A DNA stretch of 64,000 nt, from assembly GCA_029204225.1 (NCBI GenBank), contig CM055097.1, positions 74,003,279 through 74,067,278 of the forward strand, given 5' to 3'. Numbering within the stretch: position 1 is the first letter of the stretch; every line of letters starts with the position of its first letter. Below, piece by piece: positions 1 through 11,500 of this stretch. Below the pieces are notes generated by a model that did not search any database, was not told the origin of the DNA, and worked only from the letters and a program-made list of their open reading frames with translations. The translations under genes were made by a program, and so were the position numbers. This DNA is from Diphasiastrum complanatum (lineage: Eukaryota; Streptophyta; Lycopodiopsida; Lycopodiales; Lycopodiaceae).

Positions 1-142
1 TACAATCCTTTTTTCATTACTTTTGCTGCAAAAACCATTGGCATTGGGAGTATATTAGTGTTCTTAAAAATAGAGACATTTTTTCCATTATAAAGTGATT
101 TTTGAAATCTACATCGAAAGTATGGATTTATAATAAAGCCAC

Positions 143-478
143 TCATATTGTAGGATTACAGTTTGGCACGCAATGCACCACCATACTATCATAAGCTTTT
201 GCTACTCGGATAGCATCCTCAAGAATATGGAGGACATTGTAGTTGCATTTATTATGATAGTTGGTAGACAATTCATACATGAATTGCCATTGAGCCAACT
301 TCCGATCAAAAAGTGGTATTTTGGCCAAAAAATCTGTGAATTCTTGAACATATGTATTCAATTCATGATTGCCCATTTGACAATTGATAAAATGAATATA
401 CATTTCCAAGTTGTCAATGGCAATGAAAGCCTTCTAAAATTCCTCAAGGAATCCAGCCCAAGTTGCTGGTTTCTAAAA
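143..478 (-). pseudogene. Ty3/gypsy gag fragment
   Basis: The minus-strand translation reads as the capsid part of a gypsy Gag. It has the spacing of the Retrotrans_gag domain: a conserved W and F near 450-478, then YVQEF, a short AKIP segment, FMYEL, and a final segment LEDAIRVAKAYDS. An in-frame stop lies near 437, upstream of the 88-residue open part (143-409), and no protease follows. It lies downstream, in minus orientation, of the integrase remnant at 1480-3112, so it belongs either to a second element or to a rearranged one. It is not a host gene. Confidence 0.6.
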
Positions 479-492
479 AAAATCCCCCTCCA

Positions 493-714
493 CTAGGGAG
501 AAGCTTGGAGGAAGCTTTACCTTCCAAAAATAAGAGGACTAAAGAATTTAGCTTTTCTTCTAGAATTTCATTTTTTTTTTTTAAACAGTGGTGACTCTAC
601 CAAATAAGACAGTCCCTACCCAACGAATTCAGCCTCTCTAGGGAGAAGCTTGGAGGACGCTTTACCTTCCAAAAACAAGAGGACTAAAGAATTTAGCTTT
701 TCTTCTAGAATTTC
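493..714. repeat. 77-bp direct duplication
   Basis: Two copies, 493-569 and 638-714 (period 145), start at CTAGGGAGAAGCTTGGAGGA and end at CTTCTAGAATTTC, with only a few substitutions between them. They sit in the gypsy gag-like stretch, and a run of T separates copy 1 from the spacer. A local tandem duplication inside a dead element is the simplest reading. Confidence 0.8.
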
Positions 715-719
715 GTAAG

Positions 720-942
720 ACAAATTCTTAGCTCAACGACCTTTCGAATGTCGAAAGGAATAAGCTTGTGATAGTTCTGCACCAACTTAGCTGCTTTCAC
801 CACAGCACTAGGGTTCAAGTGTCATAATTTCTCAACAATAGCCATCACCCAACGAATTTCAAAATGCACATAATGTTTCAATGTTTTCCATGCATCTTGA
901 TCATTTGCCAGAAACTCGCAATCATGTAATACCAGCTCACGA
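720..942 (-). other. Gag-like non-open stretch
   Basis: No open gene is present. In minus translation a short stretch looks like the N-terminal part of a retrotransposon Gag (motifs such as HYVHFEIRW and LVQNYHKLIP), broken by stops. It probably joins the gag remnant at 143-478 to the RNase H piece at 943-1380. Confidence 0.3.
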
Positions 943-1380
943 TTAACATGTCATGGTCAAAAGCCTAATTGCCAACCAATCTGATGCACTATTATATTTT
1001 TGTTGTATATGACATATTTCTATAAAAGCAAAATATTTCATCAACCTATGTACCTCCTTAACATAGATAGCCAGTATTGGATTTTGTACTGTCCAAACAC
1101 AAGTGGCTAGTTTACAAACTACGACAAAATCTCCATCTACTAGCAAATGAGTAACCTATTTCTGACTAGCTATCCACAGCCTGGCTATTAGAGCCTTAGC
1201 TTCTACAAAGTTGCAAGAATAGTTTTTACCAAGATAGACTCCTAACTTGGCTATGAGTAAACCATATTTATCTTTCAAGGCTACACCAATGGTCTCCTCA
1301 TTTTTTAGACCACCATCGAACCACAAATCAACCTTTTGGTGGACTGAACCACTACTTTTACTGATTGTGTCATCATGCAT
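943..1380 (-). pseudogene. RNase H (RVT_3-like) fragment of a retroelement
   Basis: Two minus-strand open pieces (1156-1380, then 943-1146) form one plant-type RNase H fold: WFDGGLKNEE with the first acidic residue, a glycine-rich GVALKD strand, FVEAKALIARL with the conserved E, then LVDGDFVVV with the third acidic residue, the W...NPILAIY segment, and a C-terminal HIQQKYNSASDWLA. A stop codon separates the halves. This matches the extra archaeal-like RNase H found in some gypsy (Tat-type) elements, or the C-terminal RNase H of plant LINEs. It lies after the integrase remnant in minus orientation, which is not the usual gypsy order. Confidence 0.6.
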
Positions 1381-1479
1381 ATTACGGTTTGATTTTATTC
1401 ACATTTACAGGGGTATATGGCCATATGATAACCCTCCATATCACATAGAATCGTTGTGTTATTTCTGCAAACTCTTTTC

Positions 1480-3112
1480 ATAACATATGGGCCTAACCAA
1501 AGAGGCAACAATTTGCCAAAGAACAATTCCCTCCTGGCATCATAAAAATAACACCAACTGACTAGCTCTAAACTAATACCTTTTAGACTTTAAACCATGC
1601 AATTGCTTGATCTGCTTCTTTTTTTGCTCCACTTGTAGTAATGCTCTAGTTCACTTTTTATCAAGTTTAGCCAACAACCACCACCTTTGTTCAACAAAAG
1701 GTCCATAAAGTAAATCATGATTCTGAGAAAATTTAAAGGTCTCCAGTTCAATTCCAATTAGTACCATACACCAAATAAAATGGTGACTAACCAATGCTGA
1801 TTTCAAAAGCCACAGTATATACCCAAACAGCTACTGATACTTTTGTGTCTCAATCTCTTTTTCAATCAAAAATTGTCTTTTTGATGATATCTATCAACTT
1901 TTTGTTGGTGCTCTCGACTTGACCATTAGCCTATGGATTATAGGGTGTCATATTGTTTTGCTTAATTGCACAGCCTTTTGGTAAGGTCTTGTATCACCTT
2001 ATTGATGAAATGGGTACCTTTTTCTGACACCAATTCTTGTGGAGCACCAAATCGACATACAATGTTTTCCATGAATTTTTTGGCTGTTTCCGCTACATAA
2101 TCAGTGGCCACAATAATGTAACTCTTTTGACCAATGGAAGCAGGTTTGATAGGACGTACAATCAATACCGCACTTTTCAAAGGGTAATTGTGTTGATAGA
2201 GTTATTGAGGGTCTCAACCTCTTATTGGCCTACTCTGTGACAAACATCACATCTCATATGGTAATCATGAGAATCTCTGAATATTTTTGCCTACCAGTAA
2301 CCTATTAACCTATTCTCAAAACTTTGAGCTGTAGCATCTCTAGCAAAATGTCCATCACACGTTGAATCATGGCACTCCTCTATTATGAAAGGAACCTCCT
2401 CAGGTAATGCATCTCTCTAGTAAATACCCTCAATGCCTCTCCAATAGAGTCTTCCACCAATCACCTTAATCCTGAAAGCTTGTAATCTAATCTTCCTCTT
2501 CTTAGCCTTAGTAGGAACATTTCACAGTTTCAAAGTAGTAAGGTAATCGACCAATATCTGGTACCACTGGAGAATTACCTCAGGATTCAATTTGAACAAA
2601 TTATTGTCAATCTCATCATCCAATGATGTGATTTTCTCACCAGCATCAGTGAGGTGATCTGATTCAATCACTGGTTTCACTTCCCGCAAACTATATTCAC
2701 ACATGCAATTACCCAGATTACTGGCCTTTGGACTGAAATCCATAATCAAATTCTTCCAGTACAACCAACCATCAAATAAGTCTATTTGGTGGGTGCAATC
2801 TATTAAGCATGTGCATAACATTGGAACATATATCAACACCTTCCACTGCACCAAATAATGTATCAGCTCTTGAGGATTTCCAGAAGAGGATTCCTCACTA
2901 GCAGTGTCTAAAAAGTCTTTTGATTCCCAATCAGTATCTGGCATAAAGGCTCTTCCATTGCCAGGAAGATCAAGATAAGCATTGACAACAGTATACTTCT
3001 TGCCCCTTCCAAAAATTAAATCCCCAAAAGGAATATCAATCTGCAAGGACTCAGTCCTACAAATCCACAACCTACCTAGTAACATCTCATAAGCATAACA
3101 TGGTATACTCAC
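1480..3112 (-). pseudogene. Ty3/gypsy integrase remnant
   Basis: Reading the minus strand from 3112 downward, there is a pol linker of 196 open residues (2522-3112), then an H2C2 zinc-binding module (H-x3-H and C-D-V-C around 2250-2400), then an integrase core (open 1962-2180) with the YIIVATDYV segment and VSEKGTHF. In the latter the second catalytic Asp of the usual VSD motif is Glu. The downstream NGQVESTNKK motif with the catalytic E follows near 1900, and a C-terminal segment continues to about 1480. Several stops and frameshifts make it non-functional. No chromodomain is visible. It ends about 480 bp from the 3' end of the TAAC-like gene. Confidence 0.75.
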
Positions 3113-3560
3113 AATCTCTTGAGTTTGTAAAATGTCATGTATATTTCATATTGAGCAATGTCAGGTACAATATGTACTAGGTTTTCTGAATAGTTCGATA
3201 AACCGAATACTCAAAAAGCAAATAAACTAGAGGGTGCAAGATTACAAGCAACAACTGACCAAAAAAGAGTCCAATGCTTCTGCAAACACTCAATTTTCAC
3301 ACAATTGGCTACTGCTGCCACAAGAAAGCATGTAACCTTGATAGACCCTTGAAGTTAAGGTTTGATCTACATGCACCTTGCTATAGGCTCAGATCAACAA
3401 GCCAATCTCCAATATAGGGGGACAAGTGAAAAGACCTCAGCCGCACATATGGATTGCTCAACTGTCCCTGAAGTCGGCAAAAAAGGAGTTGTGCTGTGTC
3501 TCTGCTTTCAACTGAAAGCACTTTTTGCTAGACCAAAATTCCTGCAAATGGGTAAAAAAT

Positions 3561-3561
<1 letters not shown>
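3113..3561. other. Spacer and probable 3' UTR of the carrier gene
   Basis: No gene is supported here. The minus-strand carrier gene stops at 3597, so its 3' UTR must lie below that point. I see no clear retrotransposon protein and no unambiguous polyadenylation signal. Confidence 0.4.

Positions 3562-3598
<37 letters not shown>
3562..3598. repeat. (CT)n/(GA)n microsatellite touching a stop codon
   Basis: An uninterrupted CT tract on the plus strand. On the minus strand the TGA stop of the carrier gene (3599-3597) runs directly into GAGAGA, so the tract begins the 3' UTR. Confidence 0.95.
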
Positions 3599-3601
<3 letters not shown>

Positions 3602-3723
3602 TAACAGGTTGTTTAGTGCTATTGTTGGATAGTTGTTCCTGTTGAAGCTTTGAAAGTCTTTGAAACTCCAATTGTCCGGCATTAAGAATATTCTTTGCTG
3701 CATCGAATGTCGTCAACCGAATG
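3597..3723 (-). CDS. TAAC: TAAC-like exon 10 (last)
   Basis: A 127-bp exon starting with the split Ser codon, then IRLTTFDAAKNIL and a polar, Gln/Ser-rich C-terminal tail. The TGA at 3599-3597 is immediately followed by the GA microsatellite. Confidence 0.9.
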
Positions 3724-6059
3724 CTGCAAGCAAATCTATATCTTTAGCACAACTGGGGCATAAAGAATCACATAGGGTGCGGTGCTGACTGGCTATACTG
3801 GCTTGCTGAGCCAAAAAAATTGAAAAGCATCGAATAAATTTCTAGTACCTGCTACTCGGTAAATTTTTCAGAGCATTAGGTACAAAACCCCTGTACAGGC
3901 CCACAAGACCATCTCGAGCAACAATTCCTGACGGGTAGAGCACCAGACATTACTTGTATTTCTTCTAGGAAATAGACAGTTGGCCATTCTGAACTGAAGC
4001 TAATAAAGAATGTCCTAACCAAAACATGCATACCTGGAATAGCTTCCCAGACACTTTTAAAAGTTGTCGATTTCATTTGCATTTGTCTTCGAACAGTATC
4101 AAGTGGATAGCACATTGTTGTTGCCAATGTGGCTGACAACAAAGCAGTCAAAAATGATGCTTCTGGCTTCTTCCGAGCTTCTTCGGGAATAGATTTTTTC
4201 ACTCTGAAAGAGCACATGAAATTGATTGGGAACCAATTGAACACACATATTGACAATAATTTGCCAGATCACACAACATCATAAATGTTACTAAAGCTTC
4301 CCACAGCCTACTCAGAGATAGAAAAAAGTTCCCTTACTCACAGGTCAAAGACACAGAAATTCACTGCTATGTAAGGAGCAATTCCTAACAGTGATGGCCC
4401 TAGACCACGATAGAGAGATCCCAGACCTTCCTCTTGCAACATAGTGTGAAGCACCTGAAAAGGAAAAAGCGTGTAACTCCTGTGGGTGGTTTCTACGCCA
4501 CCTAACTCAGCTCAAGAAAAATGACAATTTCTTCAGTCAGAACACTGATAACACAATAGAGAAAGCAGGATATCTACAATTAACTGTGCACAAATAAGAC
4601 CTTGCATACAACCCGAGAAAATATAACAATAACCATGTTCATGACGCACTTTCAACTAGGAGTGCTCCACAGAGAAAAAAGCTTACCTGGTACAATCCCT
4701 TGGAGGCTGGATCAACAGCCATGCGCAACCTCAATGTATCCAAGGGATATGTGACCTGTGGATCAATGATTGTGTCAAAGGCTGCATGCAAACTGGAAAC
4801 TACTTCCACATCATCTAGATGTCTGTGTTCCCTCTTCCATCATCTATTGTTCCCCGCACAGGAAGTCATGGCAGGTAGGTGGACAAGGCATTTACGAGGC
4901 TACAACAAAAAGCTTTTGCAAGCTGCGAGTTTTGAATGTATCTTGAAGCTCTTCTACACTTAGCACTACATAAGCTTTGCCCTTTCAGAAAAAGCCTAGA
5001 GAGACCTGCTTTAACAGGCTGAACCAACCAGAGTGGATGTCATGCCAGCACATGCACCAGCTGCAAGCCTACCACTGACAGAGAGTTCTGTGCCATTTTT
5101 CCTGAAAAGTTTCTGAACAGAAAGATGCTATTAAAGGCGTCGAACTGAGTTTTAGATAGGTAAGAACTAGATTCAAATTGCATTTTGAACTATAGATGTC
5201 CAAGTCATACAGAACCTTACACGTAACAACATAGCACCGTCTCATTCTTAAACTTCTTAACTTCTGCTCAACTTTACAGACCTTGTAAAATTCATAAGCA
5301 AAGAGCTGCACTGCACTGTATGGAATAACTCGTATAACCTGCCCCATCACACTGTAAGTAATCAAAATTTGTACTGCAAAAATCCTTATGTGTCTCTATA
5401 TTAAGCTGATATTCACAATGTCTACATGAACTACAATCAAAAGTTTTGCGAACTCAACTTTTTCTATAATTGCATCACAATTGTGCATAGAAATTGAATT
5501 ATTTCATTGTAAGGTACATCTGAGACTTTTTCACACATATGCCATCATAATAGCTACCTGCGGAAGGTTTCCTTTCCAGTACCCCATGATTCCTTCCTCT
5601 TTTCCTATCTTCATGATAGCCTGTTGATTGTTGAAGGAAATGTCAGGATACAAAATCCCAATAATGTAACTTGTAATATTGCAAACATAGAACATGGACA
5701 GAAGGATGAAATTATGAATAATCAATCCCATTGTCATCAACCAGATGACATTGAAATGCCCAAAGTAGCAAAGCTATACACAAGAACCAAAGTAGCGCAC
5801 AACAGCAGAATAACCTGAATTTGATTGTTTATAAAATTGATGCACCCTTCCTTAGTTAGAAGGACATATCACATCTTGGCTAATCATACAACAGAACAAT
5901 CAGCTATTCGCAGCAGCCGTTTTGATTTAATGTTATATCTCAAAAAAATCTGAATTTGACATATGCTTTTATCACCCTCTTTGCTCTATAAATTATGGAC
6001 TAAGTTGCACCAAGTTCCAAAACAAAAATCTCAGAATGGTTTCTGAGTTCAGTTATATG

Positions 6060-6117
<58 letters not shown>

Positions 6118-8412
6118 GGCTTATCTATCGTGATGGTATTATCAAATTTGTAGATCGTAAGCCTATATAGTTAATGAGAGTCTTAACTCTGAGATAGAGT
6201 CTGAGCTAGAGAAATGAACAGGTGTCCAGTTGAGCATGTAAATGGTACACGTACCATATAATCGTAGCTATATCACTCTCTTCTTAGTTAGATTTGCTTT
6301 AGTTATGTTGTTTTGATGGCACTAATCCATCTTGTTGCCATCTTATCTAATGTACTCGTTCGTCTTATACGCCTTTCGGCATGGAAAAGACGTTAACAAA
6401 GCTTTCTTTCTTTCTTCTCTCTCTCTCTCCTCGTCTAGAAAATGTGTGGACCAGCTCCTGCGACAATCCTTTGGAAAATGCCAATAAAACAGTTCTTTTT
6501 TCCGGTTCGAACCAGCAGTTCTTTGAATGAACCTCGGTTTGACACAACTATGTTTCTAACAGCAAAAACCTCCTTCATAAAAGGTCTAAATGCAGCTCTA
6601 AGTTATCCATACCTTATTCTAATTTGCTCATGAGCTGGCCATAACAGAGGTATGTTTTTCATCTTCAATCTCCAATTCATTACAATTGACACTGCTTTGC
6701 CTAACATTACTTATATCCCTTGTACCACAAATTGACTTTCTTTTTTATGAGGAGCCCCATATTTTCTCAAGAATTTTCACATTCGCTAATTCCCATAGTC
6801 TCTTTATTACTAGGCAAATCTTCTTCTTTATACCACTTTCACAGCCATTTTCTTGATTATATTCTCTTTGTAAAAATTCATCTTAGTGCCTGCGTTTTCC
6901 CATATTTCAAGAATTTTCTTCACATATTCCCTTACGTTCTCTACTTCTACATTCCACTTGCATAGCCATTTTCTGAATCGATTATACCAACCTTTGTGCT
7001 GCATTTCCAACAACAATTGAAAAGCAAGTTCATCAGTAGCCAATAGAAGTCCCATGATATAGGATATCATGAAAGAGAGAGCTGCTCTGATTTGATTTCT
7101 TTCAGTCCATAAACTAAGTTTCCTTTCAATGATAATAGTGAAAAGTTTAGTTAAGGTACTTACCTATCATTTGGCAACTCAATATAAGGAAAACTTTCTC
7201 ATTGACTTGCCAAATTTTCAGAAAATTCTCCCTCAACGACCTGTTGAAGATTTTCATCCAGCCATAATATCTCCTCCCCATTCAAAGAGCTCAGTAGAAA
7301 TGCCCTCTGTATCTGTAGCTTTGCCATTCAATATCATTTTCAAACCTGTCTTTATGTTGTTGACCTCAAAAAAGTCACAATCGGCCCCTTGTGCTTGAAG
7401 ATGTAGTTCTTCAATATTGTTATGATTATAGAGATTTTCTATGCATCCAAAAAGCTTGTTTGCTTGTAGAATACCTGTCTTTTCTCTAGGCTTCTTCGGT
7501 CATCTCCGAAATGTTTTAGGGTCTTGAATAAGCAGATCTACTAGTTCTTGCTTTTGTTGCTTTGAAAATTATCTCTTCTTAGCCCTTGCCAGCTGTTTAG
7601 GCACTTTCTGTGCTTCTTATTTCTGTCCTTCAGCTGACTTTAGATATATCCCTCTGAACCGTTTGCAGTTCTTATCACGCTGAGAGTTCACTGGACAGTT
7701 AACCTTTAGTTGTATCACTTTCCAAATAGCTTTCTAGCTACTTTTCTGACTAATTAAATAAATTGATCGTGCGATTTCTCAAAATTGTCTGACCAGGTAA
7801 ATTTGCTGATTCATCCTGACATAGCTCGTCACATTTTGTGGGTGGCTTTCTTAGAGGAGGCTCCAACATGATTAAAGCTTTGTTGTACTGCAATTGTCTT
7901 TGATTGCAGATACTATTGGTTTATGGTCCAATTTAAATTCCATGTATGTCTGACACTTCGAAGTCCATACCATGTCCATTGATTGATTCAATAGCAATGA
8001 GATCATCACTGAAACTTTGGCTTCCAGTGGAATCATAGGTAAAGCAGCCTGAGGTCCTGAATTGTTGAATGCCACTAAGTACTACTAAATCAAAGCAGCT
8101 GCATAAGGAAATTAGTTGTTTACCTCTGCTTCTTGTGAAAGTGATCTTCCAATTTTTTGCTCCAATGTCCTTAGTGAAATATATCAGTCTCATTTAGTTA
8201 TAATGGATCTCCTTCATCCTCCAAGATCATTGCTTGTAGGCTTGTGGTACACGCATTGAAGCCACCAATCAAAACAAGTTTTCCCGTCTACTTGTGAATG
8301 ATGCAATATCCTTCTCGGATTCCAAAACACGTCACCTGATTTTTGGGCTTATCTGTTTGTTGCAAACTAACATAGTTATGAAGATGCTCATCCCATACTT
8401 CCATACAAATAT

Positions 8413-8509
<97 letters not shown>

Positions 8510-11500
8510 TACCTTCAATAACATCAGTGGAGACCAAAATGGTTTATGTGACCAAATAATCAAAGCAAATGTCAATGTCTTTTAAAATCCGATAACTAGA
8601 GTAAAACTATTCTAGAGTCAACTTCAACTGATAGAAGTATTCACATTTAGTATAAACTTTAATAACAAAGTTATGGAGAATGCCCAGATTTTCATGATTA
8701 TAAAAGCTAGTTCAAGAATGCAAGGACTAGTAAAAAAAAGCCCTTGAAGTTTTCACGAAGTAGATGTAAGCTGTCCCATTCTTAAAAACAATGATGTTTT
8801 GTTTCCACTTGATCATTCTTGCAAAGTGAGCAAGTGTGTGACTCCCAAGCAAGCTTTAGATTGCACCATCTTCTCATTTCTAATCTACGCTCATGTAATT
8901 TCATACAAAGTCAACAAATGGCTTGCTTCTTCTCATGGAAATGTCTTCTGTCTGTAGGCCCACCAACATTAGATGAGAGACTTGGGACAGCTACACTCAC
9001 TCCTCACACAAAGTAAATATATATACAAAATGCTTGAAACTTCAGTTTAATAGATACCAAGCCTGACAGAACTCCTGTGCAGGTTAGACTATCTTAAGAT
9101 GATACAAGTGGAGAAAAAGATTCTGATAAAACTGTACATAGGCAGCGGATGGTGTGCCGTGGTACGACACCTGGACCCCACAGCACCTGTGTCGTGGGGT
9201 ACTTTGCTATACGGGCAGTTAGTATGCAATATCACCTTGTAAGCTTAAGGGCCCATTATAGAATGGCTTTTAAAGTCCATACGAGTTTGACTATTTGCCT
9301 TCTCTTCTAGTAAGAGAATGGCGGTTGGCTATTCATTCTTGGAATAAAGACCCATCTATTTGTATTCCACATTGGGAAAGCATTCTTGTTCTTGGTTAAA
9401 TAGAATCTCTACTCCTCCATGACCTCTCTAGAGAAGGCTTGGTCTATGGCTGTCCACATTTTTCATATTTTAATTATGTTCAACGTTCTTGATTGTATGC
9501 AAAATAGCATCAGCCTATAAGCATTAAAAATCACCTACAATTTCAGCATTCAATAAAATTTTGGCATTGCTTTTGTAGCGTAGTTGTCGCAGGACTCTTT
9601 GATTATGTTATTGGATGTGTAAGTAGTTGAGTGTACCTTGATTGTGAAATGATTCAACAAGTACAACGACTTCAATTTGCATGGAAGCACCTAGCCAGCT
9701 CATCATTGGGTAAATGTGTAAGTAATTGACAGTACTGATGGCTTAGTGTAGTCAAGTACCAAGGCATAGACCAACAATTGTACTCTTTATCTCACTAACG
9801 ACTTATAGTCAACTGTATTGGCTACAGAAAGTAGACGATTGTACTATTTACTCCGTAGGATAGATGAGAAGTCAAGAAAATTGGCTTCTCAAGTAGATGA
9901 AGGGACTATTTATTCAATGGGAGAACTACTTGATCAAAGAGACTAGTCCTCCAAATGTTTTTAGAAATCAGGTCCCCCAACTCCATCTACTTTTATTGTT
10001 CAAGTATGTGTTGTAAAACGTGAAGAAAGATGTTCGCAAAAAGCAACGCATTGACTAGCCTTCAGTGCCACTAACATGAGTTGCGTGTGAAGCCTTGCAC
10101 ATGCTAGTAAGGGGAGTGGAGACCTAGTGCTCAATCCTAGAACTTGTAGAGTTCATAGTTTCTAGTTGTATGTCTCTAGTTGTTGACTTGTGGATAAGCC
10201 AGTCACTTAGCTGTCATAGTTGGCCTAGCTTTGAAGGATGACTACTAGAGCTCATTGCCCAAGAGCCTTAAATTGAAAAAAAGTTGATTTTACCGTTCTG
10301 GCAGAAAAGAATGTGCACCAAAACAATAGTGTTTTTGGATTGACTGGAGGAACCAAATTGCTACAACAGTGTGGAGAGACACCTAGCCAAAAACTATGAA
10401 CTCTAAAAGTTCTAGGATTTGGCACTAGGTCTCAACTCCCCTTACTAGCATGTGCAAGGTTTCACACCCGACTCATGTTGGTGGCACCGAAGGCTAGGCA
10501 ATGGCAATCTGAATGTACCTTTCCACATATGATCAATAAAGATGAGCACCTTGGGACCGATAGCCATTGTTGCCAAGTCCAAGTGGAATGAACGATTCAA
10601 AAACTTTCAATGGCAACAAGCATGACAACATCATATGTGAGTGACATGCTTGTCGTTATGCTTGTTGAGTTTCTCTCACTTACTTTGTTCTCGTGTTTCG
10701 TTGATTGGCATGTTAGCTTGGTTGGATATGGAAACAACTCCTGATATGTTGGTTGGCTTGGCTAGATGTGTTGGGGAGAGCTTCGTGGAGCTCATGCTTG
10801 CATGGTGCTAAGTTTAATCTTTGTTGTGCTTGTATTGGATATCGAAGTCAGGTTAGTCTTCCAAGACACTCGTCTCATGAATTGTATGTTGGATGTCACT
10901 TCCTTCTTTTACAATTTGAAGCCATTGATAAAAATATGGACTTTGACACATTCAAACTCCATAGCATTTTTTAGTCAATTAACAAGAACGTATATAGATG
11001 GGTCTCTAAGCAACATATTTTTGGCAAAAAGGCGAAACAGGAATAGAAGACAAAAGCATATAACTACTAAGCAAGTGGCAAAAAAACTACACTCCTTCAC
11101 TATCACACCACTTTTGATTTTCAAGAAAGATGTGATAGGTAGAAGAAAAACTTTTGAAAACATGCGAATTTCTCACGAGAAGCTAGTCATGGTTTTAAAC
11201 TAGTTCAAGCCCATGTTCTATGAATTGGTCACTCTTGTTAGTAATCATGCAAAACTATAGTAGGCTCACAAGGTTTTGGGTGAAATAGCAAGGAGCTGGT
11301 TATGAACATAACCATGTTGGTGATGGCATCGGCAAGCTAACTAGCATGGTGATGACATTAGTGAGGAGTTGGTTGTCTATAACTATAATGGTGATGACAT
11401 TGGTAGAGAGCCAGTTACGTCCATGACCATCATTGTCACGAGGCATCTGTAAGAATCCCCATCGATGAATCCGGTCATTGCTAAGACACAATCAGGTGAC

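Noticed and set aside
8294-8575. ORFs made of Arg-Glu or Ser-Leu repeats
   Set aside because: They are translations of the AG/CT microsatellites. The same holds for ORFs over 3562, 40373, 59074, 61651 and 61819.
10766-11203. 145-residue plus-strand ORF in intron 2
   Set aside because: No family similarity and no splice or start support. A second ORF in another frame overlaps it.
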